A stretch of 64,000 nt of DNA from Allorhizobium paknamense. GTDB taxonomy: Bacteria; Pseudomonadota; Alphaproteobacteria; Rhizobiales; Rhizobiaceae. This document shows, in pieces, positions 7,422 to 15,507 of this stretch (positions are counted from its first letter, which is position 1; every line of letters starts with the position of its first letter). The DNA lies in NCBI RefSeq assembly GCF_030815125.1, contig NZ_JAUSWH010000003.1:124001-188000 (forward strand), read 5' to 3'. The translations under genes and the position numbers were made by a program. Below the pieces are notes generated by a model. That model had not been told where the DNA came from. It saw only the letters and a list, made by a program, of their open reading frames with translations, and ran no database searches.

Positions 7422-9470
7422 TTAGTGCACGATGTCCCGGGTGATGTCCGTCAGGCAATATTCCGCCACGGCGGCAATGGTCCAGGCCGGGGTGCAGGCG
7501 CCGGTGGAGCCCGGGATCAGCGAGCCGTCCACCACATAGAGGCCCTTGATCGGGTTCTGGCCGAAATCCAGCAGCCGCCCGCGCTTGTCGCAGGCCTTGC
7601 CAAGCACGCAACCACCGAGCGGATGCGCCGTCATGCCATAAGCGGTGATGAACTGCTCCTTTGTGCTCTTCAGCAGCTCTTTATCCGAGTCTCTCGAAGC
7701 ATACAGACCGCTCGATGGGAAAATCGGCATCGGTCCGCCATAGCGAAGCGGCTTGGAAAGACCATAAGAGTGTTCGCCTGGCCCTTTAGATTCGTTCGCC
7801 TCGCACCAGCGATGTAGAGTGGTGATCAAAGTATTCAGGGAGTCTGTCACACCCTTGCCGCTGAGTTCAGAGGCCTCGCCCCTGACCATTTTTGATAGCA
7901 GGGGGTTGGTGGCTGGCTCCTCGCTGCTCGGGTAAAATAGCGTATAGGTCTGACGCCCGCCCTCTTTCTGCTTGGTGGTCGGTACGAATTGACCGGGAGC
8001 CGGCTTATAGCAGATCGCCATATTGTAGGTGTTCTGCAGGTTATCGACTTCCTCATACCATGCGGGGTAGAGAAGAAAGCGGATGAATGGAGCGGCATGA
8101 TGATCCAGCATGAAGTCTATGCACTCATCGAAGGCCTTTTTCAAAGTCTCATCATCGACCTTGTTTCCATCTGATTCAAAGAGCGAGGGATCTTTGACGT
8201 AATAGAATGAAGCGTCGACCGAACCGGGGCCGCCATCGGACGGGCGGGTTCGGCCATTCATGGTCTGTGTGCCCATGACATCGCCGTTCTGCCCCCAGAA
8301 CATGCCGACATACCTGCTAAGCGCCGGCAGGCCGTTCTGGCTGATGTCCAGCGGGTTCGGGTTGTTGGCAAATTCCAGGAGCATCGGCGCGCTGTGCATC
8401 GATCCCGCCGAGAAGATGACGTTCCTGGCACGGTAGACGACCGGCGAAGGGCTGAGCGGGTTCTGTGGATTGATGAGGTTGGCGGTGACGACATAGATCG
8501 GCTCATCTGCCGAGGAGGCCGGGTCGATGAAGACATTCGTGACTTCGCACAGGCACTGGATTTGCAGCATGCCGGTATCATTGGCCTGTTTCAGATAGTT
8601 CTGGTCCAGTGCCTTCTTGATGCCGCGCAGGCTGCCATCGGTTTCCTTGGTAAAGCTGTTCATGCCATACCACATTTCGCCGATGATGGCCGAAGGCAGC
8701 ATAGTGGCTGCGATTTCATTCTTCACGACATCCCAGTCCATCGCCAGTTCGGTTTTTTCCAGATGCGTTTCTTTGATCGGCGGATGGAAGCTGTCGTCGC
8801 CATCGTGTTTTTTGATCGCTTCCACCTGTTCCATAAAAGCCTTGGTCGAGAGATAGGCTGGGCTATTCAGGACTCCATCCGGAATGCTGTTCGGATCCAT
8901 GATCGCCTTCACGGTCTCGTAGTGTCCTTCAAGATCGTCATAGTTCAGCAGGACATCATCGATGGAACTGAGATTTTCCGGATCGCGGAAAGCCAGCGTG
9001 AAGGCGAGCTTCGACGGCTTCTGGAAGAAGGTGTTGTAGACATGCGAGGTGCCGCCGAGCGCCGCACCCACCAGTGCCGTCATGGTCAGGCCCGGATTGG
9101 CGATGGCTTCCAGCAGGCCTGGAAACTGCGTGATCGGGCGGCAGGCATAGGTCTGTGCGGTGTTGAAATTCACCGTCTGGTCGTCCATGGCCGGGCCGTT
9201 CTGCGGCGTACCGAGCGGTTCTGCCGTGACGAACCAGCCTGCCCGCTGATCGGGCTGGCGATAATTGCAGAAGGGCGGTGTCGTGACCGGGTTGCCGGTG
9301 AGATTGCCCCACCAGTCCTGGCCGCGCTCCAGAAGCAGAACCGGCTTGTCGCCGGTCCAGCCCTTGTCGCGGAAGGCTTCGCTCAACCGCAGCGCCGAAA
9401 CGCTGCCGCCGAAGCCCGAACCGATGATGATGACTTCCTGAAGAGATGTATTGTTGACGGGTGTCGCCAT
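7422..9470 (-). CDS. GMC-family FAD oxidoreductase, cholesterol-oxidase type
   Basis: A 682-residue flavoprotein with the FAD dinucleotide-binding motif VIIIGSGFGGS (GSGFGG at 17-22), an ERG end to the second strand, and the C-terminal GMC signature HPLGGC followed by GLYVVDGSLIPGSTGACTPAWT. These are typical of the cholesterol oxidase / choline dehydrogenase superfamily, which oxidises alcohols using FAD. There is no signal peptide, unlike secreted cholesterol oxidases, so it should be cytoplasmic. Substrate unknown. Base composition is visibly less GC-rich than in neighbouring genes. Upstream on the same strand is an SHMT-like PLP enzyme, with a P-type repeat between them. Acquisition by transfer is possible. 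Confidence 0.85.
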   Translation of the reverse strand: MATPVNNTSLQEVIIIGSGFGGSVSALRLSEAFRDKGWTGDKPVLLLERGQDWWGNLTGNPVTTPPFCNYRQPDQRAGWFVTAEPLGTPQNGPAMDDQTVNFNTAQTYACRPITQFPGLLEAIANPGLTMTALVGAALGGTSHVYNTFFQKPSKLAFTLAFRDPENLSSIDDVLLNYDDLEGHYETVKAIMDPNSIPDGVLNSPAYLSTKAFMEQVEAIKKHDGDDSFHPPIKETHLEKTELAMDWDVVKNEIAATMLPSAIIGEMWYGMNSFTKETDGSLRGIKKALDQNYLKQANDTGMLQIQCLCEVTNVFIDPASSADEPIYVVTANLINPQNPLSPSPVVYRARNVIFSAGSMHSAPMLLEFANNPNPLDISQNGLPALSRYVGMFWGQNGDVMGTQTMNGRTRPSDGGPGSVDASFYYVKDPSLFESDGNKVDDETLKKAFDECIDFMLDHHAAPFIRFLLYPAWYEEVDNLQNTYNMAICYKPAPGQFVPTTKQKEGGRQTYTLFYPSSEEPATNPLLSKMVRGEASELSGKGVTDSLNTLITTLHRWCEANESKGPGEHSYGLSKPLRYGGPMPIFPSSGLYASRDSDKELLKSTKEQFITAYGMTAHPLGGCVLGKACDKRGRLLDFGQNPIKGLYVVDGSLIPGSTGACTPAWTIAAVAEYCLTDITRDIVH

Positions 9471-9510
9471 AGTGGAAAAGCCTTTTTATACGCAAAACTG
9501 GGCAGGCGTT

Positions 9511-9636
9511 ATACGAAGAGTCATTGAAGATGACTCTTCGTATTCCTTTTTCGAGTATCTCAAGCCATTGATGCATTTGAGATATTCGAAATTTCTTCAA
9601 GGCGTGGATGCGTTAGCATCTTCGAGCCTTGGTATT
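9511..9636 (+). repeat. P-type three-hairpin repeat, copy 1
   Basis: Three hairpins in a row: a perfect ATACGAAGAGTCAT/ATGACTCTTCGTAT stem (9511-9543), TTCGAGTATCTCAA/TTTGAGATATTCGAA, and CAAGGC...GCCTTG. Other copies are at 42769-42894, 49659-49783 and 51160-51282. The far edge coincides with the stop codon of the SHMT-like gene. Confidence 0.9.
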
Positions 9637-10810
9637 ACATCACGATCCGGCTTTTGGCCGCGTTCATCGCAATAACTTCGTTTTTCAGCGAGGGAATGAC
9701 ATCCATATTGCTGGAGATCACCTCCAGCATGATTTCGGAGATGCGCGTGCAATCATCCTCGTCATAGCCCAGGCGGGTGATTTCGGCGGTGCCGACGCGC
9801 ATGAAGCCATCCACATGGATGTTATGGTGCTTCAGCTTGTCGCGATGGCCCATGGCGATCTGCTTGTCGATCTTCGGCAGAACCTGATGGCAATAGGAGA
9901 ATTCGCTGAAGCGCTTGGTGGACTGGCCGCGCATTTCAAAACCGGCATCGTTCAGCGTGCGGGCAAAGGCGCGGGAATTCTTCACCACCTGCTCGGCGTA
10001 ACGCTCCCACGGAACCTCATCCAGCACGATGCCGAGCGAGGCGATGCGCGCCAGATGCGGGTTGCAGATCATGGTCGGGCCGTTAAGCGGGGTAAAGTTG
10101 GAGACAAGCTCGATCCGCTCATGCAGTTCCTTGTTGTTGGTGGCGATCATGCCGCCCTGCGGGCCGGGGAAGGTCTTGTGGGTGGAGCCGAACAGAATAT
10201 CGGCGCCTTCGCGCAGCGGGTCCTGATATTGCTTGCCGACGATCAGACCGAGGCTGTGGGAGCCGTCATAGGCGACAATGCCGCCATAGCTGTGCACCAG
10301 ATCCGCCACTTCCTGCAGCGGCATGGGGAAGGTGAAGATGGAGGCGCCGAGAATGACGAGCTTCGGCTTTTCCCGCTCCAGAAGCTCCAGCGTCGCTTCC
10401 AGGTCAAGCTGCCATTCCTCGTCGGAAAAGGGCAGCGGCAGCGAAACGCGGTCGAACACCTCATACTGGAACGGATAGCCGCCGCCGGGGAAGAAGGGCG
10501 GAACGCGCCCCACCTTGTCGCCGGGCGAGGTCAGCGCGAAGACCACCGCCATCAGGCTGGCGCTGCCGGAAATGGGAGAAATATTGACGTAATCGGCCTC
10601 GAACACGCGGCGGGCCTTTTCCTCCGTCAGGGACATGATCTGCTGAGAATAATCGGTTCCGGCATAAAAGGGCGCGGCATAGCGCGAGGCGAGATCGGAG
10701 CTGAGAGCAGCCAGCGCTTTCTCGGACATCCGGTTTTCGCTGACGATCAGATTGATCGCGCCGCTGCGGGTTTCGGTGTGCTTCTGAATCAGCTCTTCAA
10801 TGTCACTCAT
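9635..10810 (-). CDS. Serine hydroxymethyltransferase-like PLP enzyme (divergent)
   Basis: A 391-residue fold-type I PLP enzyme. It keeps the SHMT-like N-terminus (NLIVSEN, Glu25), the PLP-site Asp182 and His185 (YDGSH) and the Schiff-base lysine Lys212 in STHKTFPGPQGG. It lacks the GGHLTHG region of true GlyA, whose His stacks on the PLP ring (here PPFFPGGGYPF, 104-114), and the GKRYYGG segment. It is also about 30 residues shorter than GlyA. It is therefore probably not the housekeeping SHMT; a folate-independent aldolase, transaldolase or similar role is inferred. It lies upstream of the GMC oxidoreductase and may share its transcript. The start (ATG at 10810) fits the family; longer upstream frames do not. 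Confidence 0.8.
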   Translation of the reverse strand: MSDIEELIQKHTETRSGAINLIVSENRMSEKALAALSSDLASRYAAPFYAGTDYSQQIMSLTEEKARRVFEADYVNISPISGSASLMAVVFALTSPGDKVGRVPPFFPGGGYPFQYEVFDRVSLPLPFSDEEWQLDLEATLELLEREKPKLVILGASIFTFPMPLQEVADLVHSYGGIVAYDGSHSLGLIVGKQYQDPLREGADILFGSTHKTFPGPQGGMIATNNKELHERIELVSNFTPLNGPTMICNPHLARIASLGIVLDEVPWERYAEQVVKNSRAFARTLNDAGFEMRGQSTKRFSEFSYCHQVLPKIDKQIAMGHRDKLKHHNIHVDGFMRVGTAEITRLGYDEDDCTRISEIMLEVISSNMDVIPSLKNEVIAMNAAKSRIVM

Positions 10811-11136
10811 GCAAAAATCTCCACAAAATATTGTAATTTTGTTAGGTTGCGACTTTTGCGCGCATAACATGCTAACTTTCGAAAAGTCAACGAGAGAAGC
10901 CTGTTCGCGATGGTCTTTATTGGGATGGACTGGATAAAAGTCAAATAAACGCAAATTTTAGGCAGTTGATGCTTAAGCCTTGAGCACGTAAATTTGCAGA
11001 ATCCTGGAATAAGTAGGGGTATTCTATTTGAAGAAGATGACAAAAAGAATCGATGCGTGGGAAATATAAACCCATAATATTTTAGGGTGCGGCGCAACAT
11101 GCTTTCCATCGGCCATGACAAACTGTCATGAGACTG
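10811..11136. promoter_or_regulatory. AT-rich intergenic region upstream of the SHMT-like gene
   Basis: This 326-bp stretch is the most AT-rich part of the first 15 kb. No convincing gene is seen: the open frames have no family-like sequence. It presumably holds the promoter of the minus-strand SHMT-like gene. I cannot name an operator. Confidence 0.4.
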
Positions 11137-11604
11137 TCACGCGGCTCCGCTTCCGTCGCGGCGATCACGGAAAAAGCGCTTGAGCAGGCTTGCGGCTTCG
11201 GTTTCGGCAAGGCCGGAATAGACGTCCGGGGCATGGTGGCAGGTGGGCTGGGCGAAGAAGCGCGGTCCATGATCGACGCCGCCGCCCTTGGGGTCTTCCG
11301 CGCCGTAATACAGGCGGCGGATGCGGGCAAAGGATATTGCCGCGGCGCACATGGCGCAGGGCTCCAGCGTCACGTAGAGATCGCAATCGGTGAGGCGCTC
11401 TTCGCCCAGCGCCTGTGCTGCCCGGCGAATGGCAAGAATTTCGGCATGGGCGCTCACGTCCTTCAAGGCGCGGGTTTCATTGCCGGCGCTGGCGATGATC
11501 TCACCCTCCCGGACGATCACCGCGCCCACCGGCACCTCGCCGCGGGCGGCGGCGGCCTCTGCCTCAAGGAGGGCCTTGTCCATGAAACGCCGTGTCGGCA
11601 GCAT
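11137..11604 (-). CDS. tadA: tRNA-specific adenosine deaminase
   Basis: Converts adenosine 34 of tRNA-Arg(ACG) to inosine in the cytoplasm. The 155-residue protein has the zinc deaminase signature: HAE at 53-55 (zinc ligand His and catalytic Glu) and PCAMC at 82-86 (two zinc-binding Cys). The start at 11604 (MLPTRRFMDKAL) matches the family length and usual N-terminus; the frame remains open far upstream on the antisense of the next gene. It is divergent from the pseudouridine synthase gene, with 73 bp between the two starts, a typical rhizobial arrangement. Confidence 0.95.
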   Translation of the reverse strand: MLPTRRFMDKALLEAEAAAARGEVPVGAVIVREGEIIASAGNETRALKDVSAHAEILAIRRAAQALGEERLTDCDLYVTLEPCAMCAAAISFARIRRLYYGAEDPKGGGVDHGPRFFAQPTCHHAPDVYSGLAETEAASLLKRFFRDRRDGSGAA

Positions 11605-11677
11605 GTTGAAAACTTTCTGCTTAACCAAGCCTGCCGGAACTGATAGGACACAGGCCAAACGACAGGCAAATAGAAAA

Positions 11678-13582
11678 ATGACCGATAACGAGAAGTTCCA
11701 GCGCCGGGGCGGCAAGCCCTTCGGCCAGAAAACCAATGCGTCCGGCAAGGGTGGCTCCGGAAAGGGTGGCCGCAGCTTTGCCAAGGGCGAGGGCAAGCCC
11801 GCCCGCTTTGGCGGCAAGGATGAGGCCCGCAGCGAGACGGGCGGCAAACCTGACCGCAGGTCTGGCGCGCGCACCGCAAACCCGGGCAAGCCTTTCAAGG
11901 CCGCTGCCGCGAAGGGCGAGGGCAACCGGCCGGTGAAGGCCGCTTTCCGCCCGAAGCGTACGGAGGCCCCTGGCGCCGTGACGGGCGACGAGACCATGAA
12001 GCCGGAGCGTATTTCCAAGCTGCTTGCCCGCGCCGGGATTGCCTCGCGCCGCGATATCGAGCGGATGATCATGGAAGGCCGGGTGTCGGTCAATGGCAAG
12101 GTGTTGGAAACGCCGGTGCTGAACGCCACCTTTGCCGACCGCATCGAGGTGGATGGCGAGCCGGTGCAGGGCATCGAACGCACCCGTCTCTGGCTCTACC
12201 ACAAGCCGGCAGGGCTTGTGACCACCAATTCCGATCCGGAAGGCCGCCCGACAGTGTTCGACAACCTGCCGGCCGATCTGCCGCGCGTCATGTCGATCGG
12301 CCGCCTCGACATCAATACCGAGGGCCTGCTGCTTCTCACCAATGACGGCGGCCTTGCCCGCGTGCTGGAACTGCCCACCACCGGCTGGCTGCGCCGCTAC
12401 CGCGTGCGCGCCTATGGCTCTGTCGATCAGGCGGCACTGGACAAGCTGAAGGACGGCATTGCCGTCGATGGCGTGCTCTATGGCGCTATCGACGCGACGC
12501 TGGACCGCGCCCAGGGCCACAATGTCTGGATCACCATGGGCCTGCGGGAAGGCAAGAACCGCGAGATCAAGAATGTGCTGGGCGCGCTGGGTCTCGACGT
12601 GAACCGGCTGATCCGCGTTTCCTATGGCCCGTTCCAGCTCGGCGACCTGCCGGAAGGCAAGGCCATGGAGGTGCGCGGCCGCATGCTGCGCGATCAGCTT
12701 GGTCCCCGCCTGATCGAGGAGGCCAAGGCCAATTTCGACGCGCCGATCTTCAACGCTGCCGGAAGCCGCGAGGAAGACGAGGAACCGAAGGGGGCCAAGC
12801 CCGCCCGCGCCGCAAGGGCGGAGCGTCAGGATGACGAGCGGCCCGCCCGCAGCGGCAAGCCGGAGCGCAAAGGTGGCAGGGATGGTGGCCGCGAACGGGC
12901 GCTGGAGCGGCTGGACACCAGCCGCCGCGACGATCGCGACTTCGACAGGCCGAAACGCAAGCCTGCCGGCACCAGCCGCACCGCCAATGTATGGATGGCG
13001 CCCGGCGCAAGGCCGGTGGCCGCCGCCAAGGCGGAAGGGGCTGCCGAAGGCGAAAAGCCGATCCGCAGCCGTGATGGCAAGCGCCCGGACAATCGCTATG
13101 GCCGCAACAAGGATGGCTCCGCCACCCGCACGCTCTCCAAGCACGACCCGGACCGCAAAAGCGGCGGCAGGCCGATGGATCGCGGCCCGCGCGTGGCGGT
13201 GAGCCGCGCCCGCGACGAGGAGGGCGAATGGATTCGCGCCGAAGCCCCGGCCCGCAAGCCTCAGGGCGAAGAGGACGCACGTCCCCGCCGGGACGGTGGC
13301 TCTTTTGGGAAAGGGCGCGAGGGCGGTTCTTTCGGCAAGGGCCGCGAGGGCGGCAAGTTCGGCGGCAGCCGTGATGGCGGACGGGACCGCCCAGAGCGCA
13401 ATGGCGACGAGCGCAGGGGTGCCCCAGGTGCGGGCAAGTCCTTTGGCGGTAAATCGGGCGGTGGCAAATCCTTTGGCGGGAAGCCAGCCGGCGGTAAACC
13501 GGGTGGAAGGCCTTTCGGCGGCAAGCCTTCAGGGGGCAGGCCTTCGGGCGGCAAGCCAGGCGGTTTCAAGGGCAAGAGGTAA
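11678..13582 (+). CDS. rluB: 23S rRNA pseudouridine synthase RluB-type with long basic tails
   Basis: A 634-residue protein built around an RsuA/RluB/E/F-type synthase core. Residues 1-105 are a low-complexity Gly/Lys/Arg extension. An S4 RNA-binding domain follows (about 108-165), then the catalytic domain with Asp211 in GRLDINTEGLLLLTNDG and the late LREGKNREIKNVL section. Residues from about 360 to the end are a second disordered tail of Arg, Lys, Gly and Pro ending in repeated GGKP/GGRP units. E. coli RluB (291 residues) modifies U2605 of 23S rRNA; the same job is likely. It is followed by rsmD after 3 nt, so co-expression is expected. An internal ATG at codon 107 would give a protein without the N-terminal tail. 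Confidence 0.9.
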   Translation: MTDNEKFQRRGGKPFGQKTNASGKGGSGKGGRSFAKGEGKPARFGGKDEARSETGGKPDRRSGARTANPGKPFKAAAAKGEGNRPVKAAFRPKRTEAPGAVTGDETMKPERISKLLARAGIASRRDIERMIMEGRVSVNGKVLETPVLNATFADRIEVDGEPVQGIERTRLWLYHKPAGLVTTNSDPEGRPTVFDNLPADLPRVMSIGRLDINTEGLLLLTNDGGLARVLELPTTGWLRRYRVRAYGSVDQAALDKLKDGIAVDGVLYGAIDATLDRAQGHNVWITMGLREGKNREIKNVLGALGLDVNRLIRVSYGPFQLGDLPEGKAMEVRGRMLRDQLGPRLIEEAKANFDAPIFNAAGSREEDEEPKGAKPARAARAERQDDERPARSGKPERKGGRDGGRERALERLDTSRRDDRDFDRPKRKPAGTSRTANVWMAPGARPVAAAKAEGAAEGEKPIRSRDGKRPDNRYGRNKDGSATRTLSKHDPDRKSGGRPMDRGPRVAVSRARDEEGEWIRAEAPARKPQGEEDARPRRDGGSFGKGREGGSFGKGREGGKFGGSRDGGRDRPERNGDERRGAPGAGKSFGGKSGGGKSFGGKPAGGKPGGRPFGGKPSGGRPSGGKPGGFKGKR

Positions 13583-13585
13583 GCC

Positions 13586-14146
13586 ATGCGGATCGTTGGA
13601 GGAGAGTTTCGCGGCCGCACCATTGCCTCGCCGAAATCCAATGCCATCCGGCCCACCATCGACCGGACGCGGGAAAGCCTGTTCAACATCATCCTGCATG
13701 CCCATCCCGAAAGCCTGGAGGGCACGCGCATTCTCGATCTCTTCGCCGGCACCGGCGCGGTGGGGCTGGAGGCCCTGTCGCGTGGCTGCCGCTCGGCGCT
13801 GTTTGTGGAAAACAGCGTCGAGGGCAGGGGACTGCTCTGGGAGAATATCGACAGTCTCGGCCTGCATGGCCGGGCGAAAATCCTGCGGCGCGATGCCACC
13901 GATCTTGGGGCCGTGAGCACCATGGAGCCTTTCCATCTGCTGTTTGCCGACCCGCCCTACGGCAAGGGCCTCGGCGAAAAGGCCTTTGCCGCGGCCCACA
14001 AGGGCGGCTGGCTGGTGCCGGGGGCGCTGGCCATCCTGGAGGAGCGCGGCGATGTCGAGGTGGCTGTCGAGGCTCCCTTCGAACCTCTGGACAGCCGCAC
14101 CTTCGGGGATACGCGCATTCACTTCTATCGCTACCGGCCGGCTTGA
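13586..14146 (+). CDS. rsmD: 16S rRNA (guanine966-N2)-methyltransferase
   Basis: An SAM-dependent methyltransferase acting on 16S rRNA G966 in the 30S subunit. The 186-residue protein shows the family start MRIVGGEFRGR, the RPTxDRxRESLFN section (22-34), the SAM-binding motif LDLFAGTGAVGLEALSRG (50-67) and the catalytic DPPY at 122-125. It sits 3 nt after the pseudouridine synthase gene, forming a two-gene rRNA-modification unit. Confidence 0.96.
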   Translation: MRIVGGEFRGRTIASPKSNAIRPTIDRTRESLFNIILHAHPESLEGTRILDLFAGTGAVGLEALSRGCRSALFVENSVEGRGLLWENIDSLGLHGRAKILRRDATDLGAVSTMEPFHLLFADPPYGKGLGEKAFAAAHKGGWLVPGALAILEERGDVEVAVEAPFEPLDSRTFGDTRIHFYRYRPA

Positions 14147-14282
14147 TCCCATGCCCACTCGCGCGAACGTGTCTTGTAGACACTTGTCGCGGGTGGCAAG
14201 GGAAGCGCCAACGGTATCAGGTGCAATTTTCGCCTGTCTTCATTTTGTTTTGAGAGGTGTCGTGCTTTTTGTTTCCCACAGT

Positions 14283-14388
14283 CTTACAGCGCCGTGCGTT
14301 TTATCAAACGCACAAAAGACGCTGTAAGACTTTAAATGTGCTGCATGATTTTCACCTTAACTCGATTCCGATTTAAGGAATTATGCAG
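14283..14388 (+). repeat. Q-type two-hairpin repeat, copy 1
   Basis: First hairpin CTTACAGCG...GTGCGTTTT/AAACGCAC...CGCTGTAAG (14283-14329), then a second module CTGCATGATTTTC..CCTTAA..CGATTCCGATTTAAGGAATTATGCAG (14341-14388). It closely matches 15335-15440 and 60457-60561. Its ATGCAG end supplies an in-frame ATG upstream of the patatin gene. Confidence 0.9.
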
Positions 14389-14428
14389 GAGGGCACACGA
14401 AAAACGGCTATATCGCGCAGGCGCTTTC

Positions 14429-14434
14429 AGGAAG
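14429..14434 (+). promoter_or_regulatory. Ribosome binding site AGGAAG
   Basis: AGGAAG lies 5 nt before the ATG at 14440. It selects this start of the patatin-like gene over the in-frame ATG at 14383, which lies inside the Q repeat. Confidence 0.6.
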
Positions 14435-14439
14435 ACGCA

Positions 14440-15318
14440 ATGCAGAAAATGAATGAGCATAGCGCTTTGGCCGCTGGCAAGCCGCGCGCAACCCCCACTG
14501 TTGGCGTGGCGCTGGGGGCTGGCGGGGCGCGGGGATTTGCCCATATCCATGTGCTGGAAGCGCTGGAGGAACTGGGTATCCAGCCCGTGGCGATCGCGGG
14601 GGCCTCCATCGGCGCCATTATCGGTGCTGGCAAGGCCTGCGGCATGTCGGCTGCCGAAATGCGCGAACATGCACTGGAAACCATGGGCAACCGTACTGCC
14701 GTCCTCAATCGCATCTGGAGCCTGCGTCCGCCCTCCGTCAAGCATGCGCTGGGCGGCTTCCGGCTGGGCCAGTTCAATCTGGAACGCATCCTGCGGGCCT
14801 TCCTGCCGGAGCGGATTCCCGCCGATTTTTCAGAGCTGTCGCTGCCGCTCAAGGTCATCGCCACCGATTATTACGGGCATTGCGAACGGGTCTGCGAGGA
14901 GGGCGATCTCTATCAGGCGCTTGCGGCCTCTGCTGCCATTCCGGCGCTGTTTGCACCCGTCAATCTCGATGGGCGGCTGATGATCGATGGCGGCATCTTC
15001 AATCCGGTGCCCTATGAGCATCTGTTCGGTCTGGCGGATATCGTCATCGGCGTCGATATCGTCGGCGGGCCGGTGGGAACGGGGCTGGAACTGCCGAACC
15101 GGATTGAAAGCCTGTTCGGCGCCTCGCAATTGATGATGCAATCGCATCTGGCGCTGAAGCTGAAGCTCGGTGCGCCTGCCATTTTCATCCGCCCGCCCGT
15201 CAACGGCTTCGGCGTGCTGGACTTTCTGAAGGCCCGGCAGATTTTCGAGGTGTCGATTGCCGTCAAGGATGAGGTGAAGCGGGCGGTGGAAGCGCAATTT
15301 GCTTTGCTTCAAGCCTGA
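14440..15318 (+). CDS. Patatin-like phospholipase (RssA/NTE type)
   Basis: A 292-residue serine lipid hydrolase using a Ser-Asp dyad. It shows the oxyanion-hole loop GAGGARG (26-32), the nucleophile motif GASIG with Ser57, and the DGG motif with Asp183. The pattern is that of bacterial RssA-like patatins. No signal peptide is seen, so it acts in the cytoplasm, perhaps at the inner face of the membrane. Substrate unknown; lysophospholipase or phospholipase A activity is inferred. Both flanks are Q-type repeats, so it is probably transcribed alone. Confidence 0.9.
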   Translation: MQKMNEHSALAAGKPRATPTVGVALGAGGARGFAHIHVLEALEELGIQPVAIAGASIGAIIGAGKACGMSAAEMREHALETMGNRTAVLNRIWSLRPPSVKHALGGFRLGQFNLERILRAFLPERIPADFSELSLPLKVIATDYYGHCERVCEEGDLYQALAASAAIPALFAPVNLDGRLMIDGGIFNPVPYEHLFGLADIVIGVDIVGGPVGTGLELPNRIESLFGASQLMMQSHLALKLKLGAPAIFIRPPVNGFGVLDFLKARQIFEVSIAVKDEVKRAVEAQFALLQA

Positions 15319-15334
15319 TTGCACCGGACATGCT

Positions 15335-15440
15335 CTACAGCGCCGTGCGCCATATATGGCGCACAAAGGTTCGCTGTAGCGCTTTATATCTGCTGCATAA
15401 TTTTCTCCTTAAATCGATTCAGATTTAAGGAATTATGCAG
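15335..15440 (+). repeat. Q-type two-hairpin repeat, copy 2
   Basis: First hairpin CTACAGCGCCGTGCGCCAT/ATGGCGCAC...CGCTGTAG, second module CTGCATAATTTTC..CCTTAAATCGATT.AGATTTAAGGAATTATGCAG. The arms of hairpin 1 differ from copy 1 (GCGCCAT versus GCGTTTT) but still pair, which indicates selection for the fold. Confidence 0.9.
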
Positions 15441-15450
15441 TAATCTCTTG

Positions 15451-15507
15451 TTTTACGCATTTCCGGACGGAAAACCGGTTTCCCCTTTTCTCGGGACAAT
15501 GCTCTAG
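15451..15507 (+). repeat. R-type repeat (TTTACGCATTTCCGGACGG unit)
   Basis: Reads TTTTACGCATTTCCGGACGGAAAACCGG...CTTTTCTCGGGACAATGCTCTAG. The reverse-oriented relative is at 22572-22624, and a truncated one is fused to a Q end at 35297-35349. It closely resembles the RIME-like unit at 45444-45493. Its CTAG end is shared with the start of the S element at 15504. Confidence 0.8.

Noticed and set aside
8394..10867. Long plus-strand frames opposite the GMC and SHMT-like genes
   Set aside because: The composition (Arg/His/Gln-rich) is typical of antisense shadows; the minus-strand genes have clear motifs.
10807..11121. 104-codon minus-strand frame upstream of the SHMT-like gene
   Set aside because: It is AT-rich, shows no family pattern and overlaps the SHMT-like start; more likely promoter DNA.
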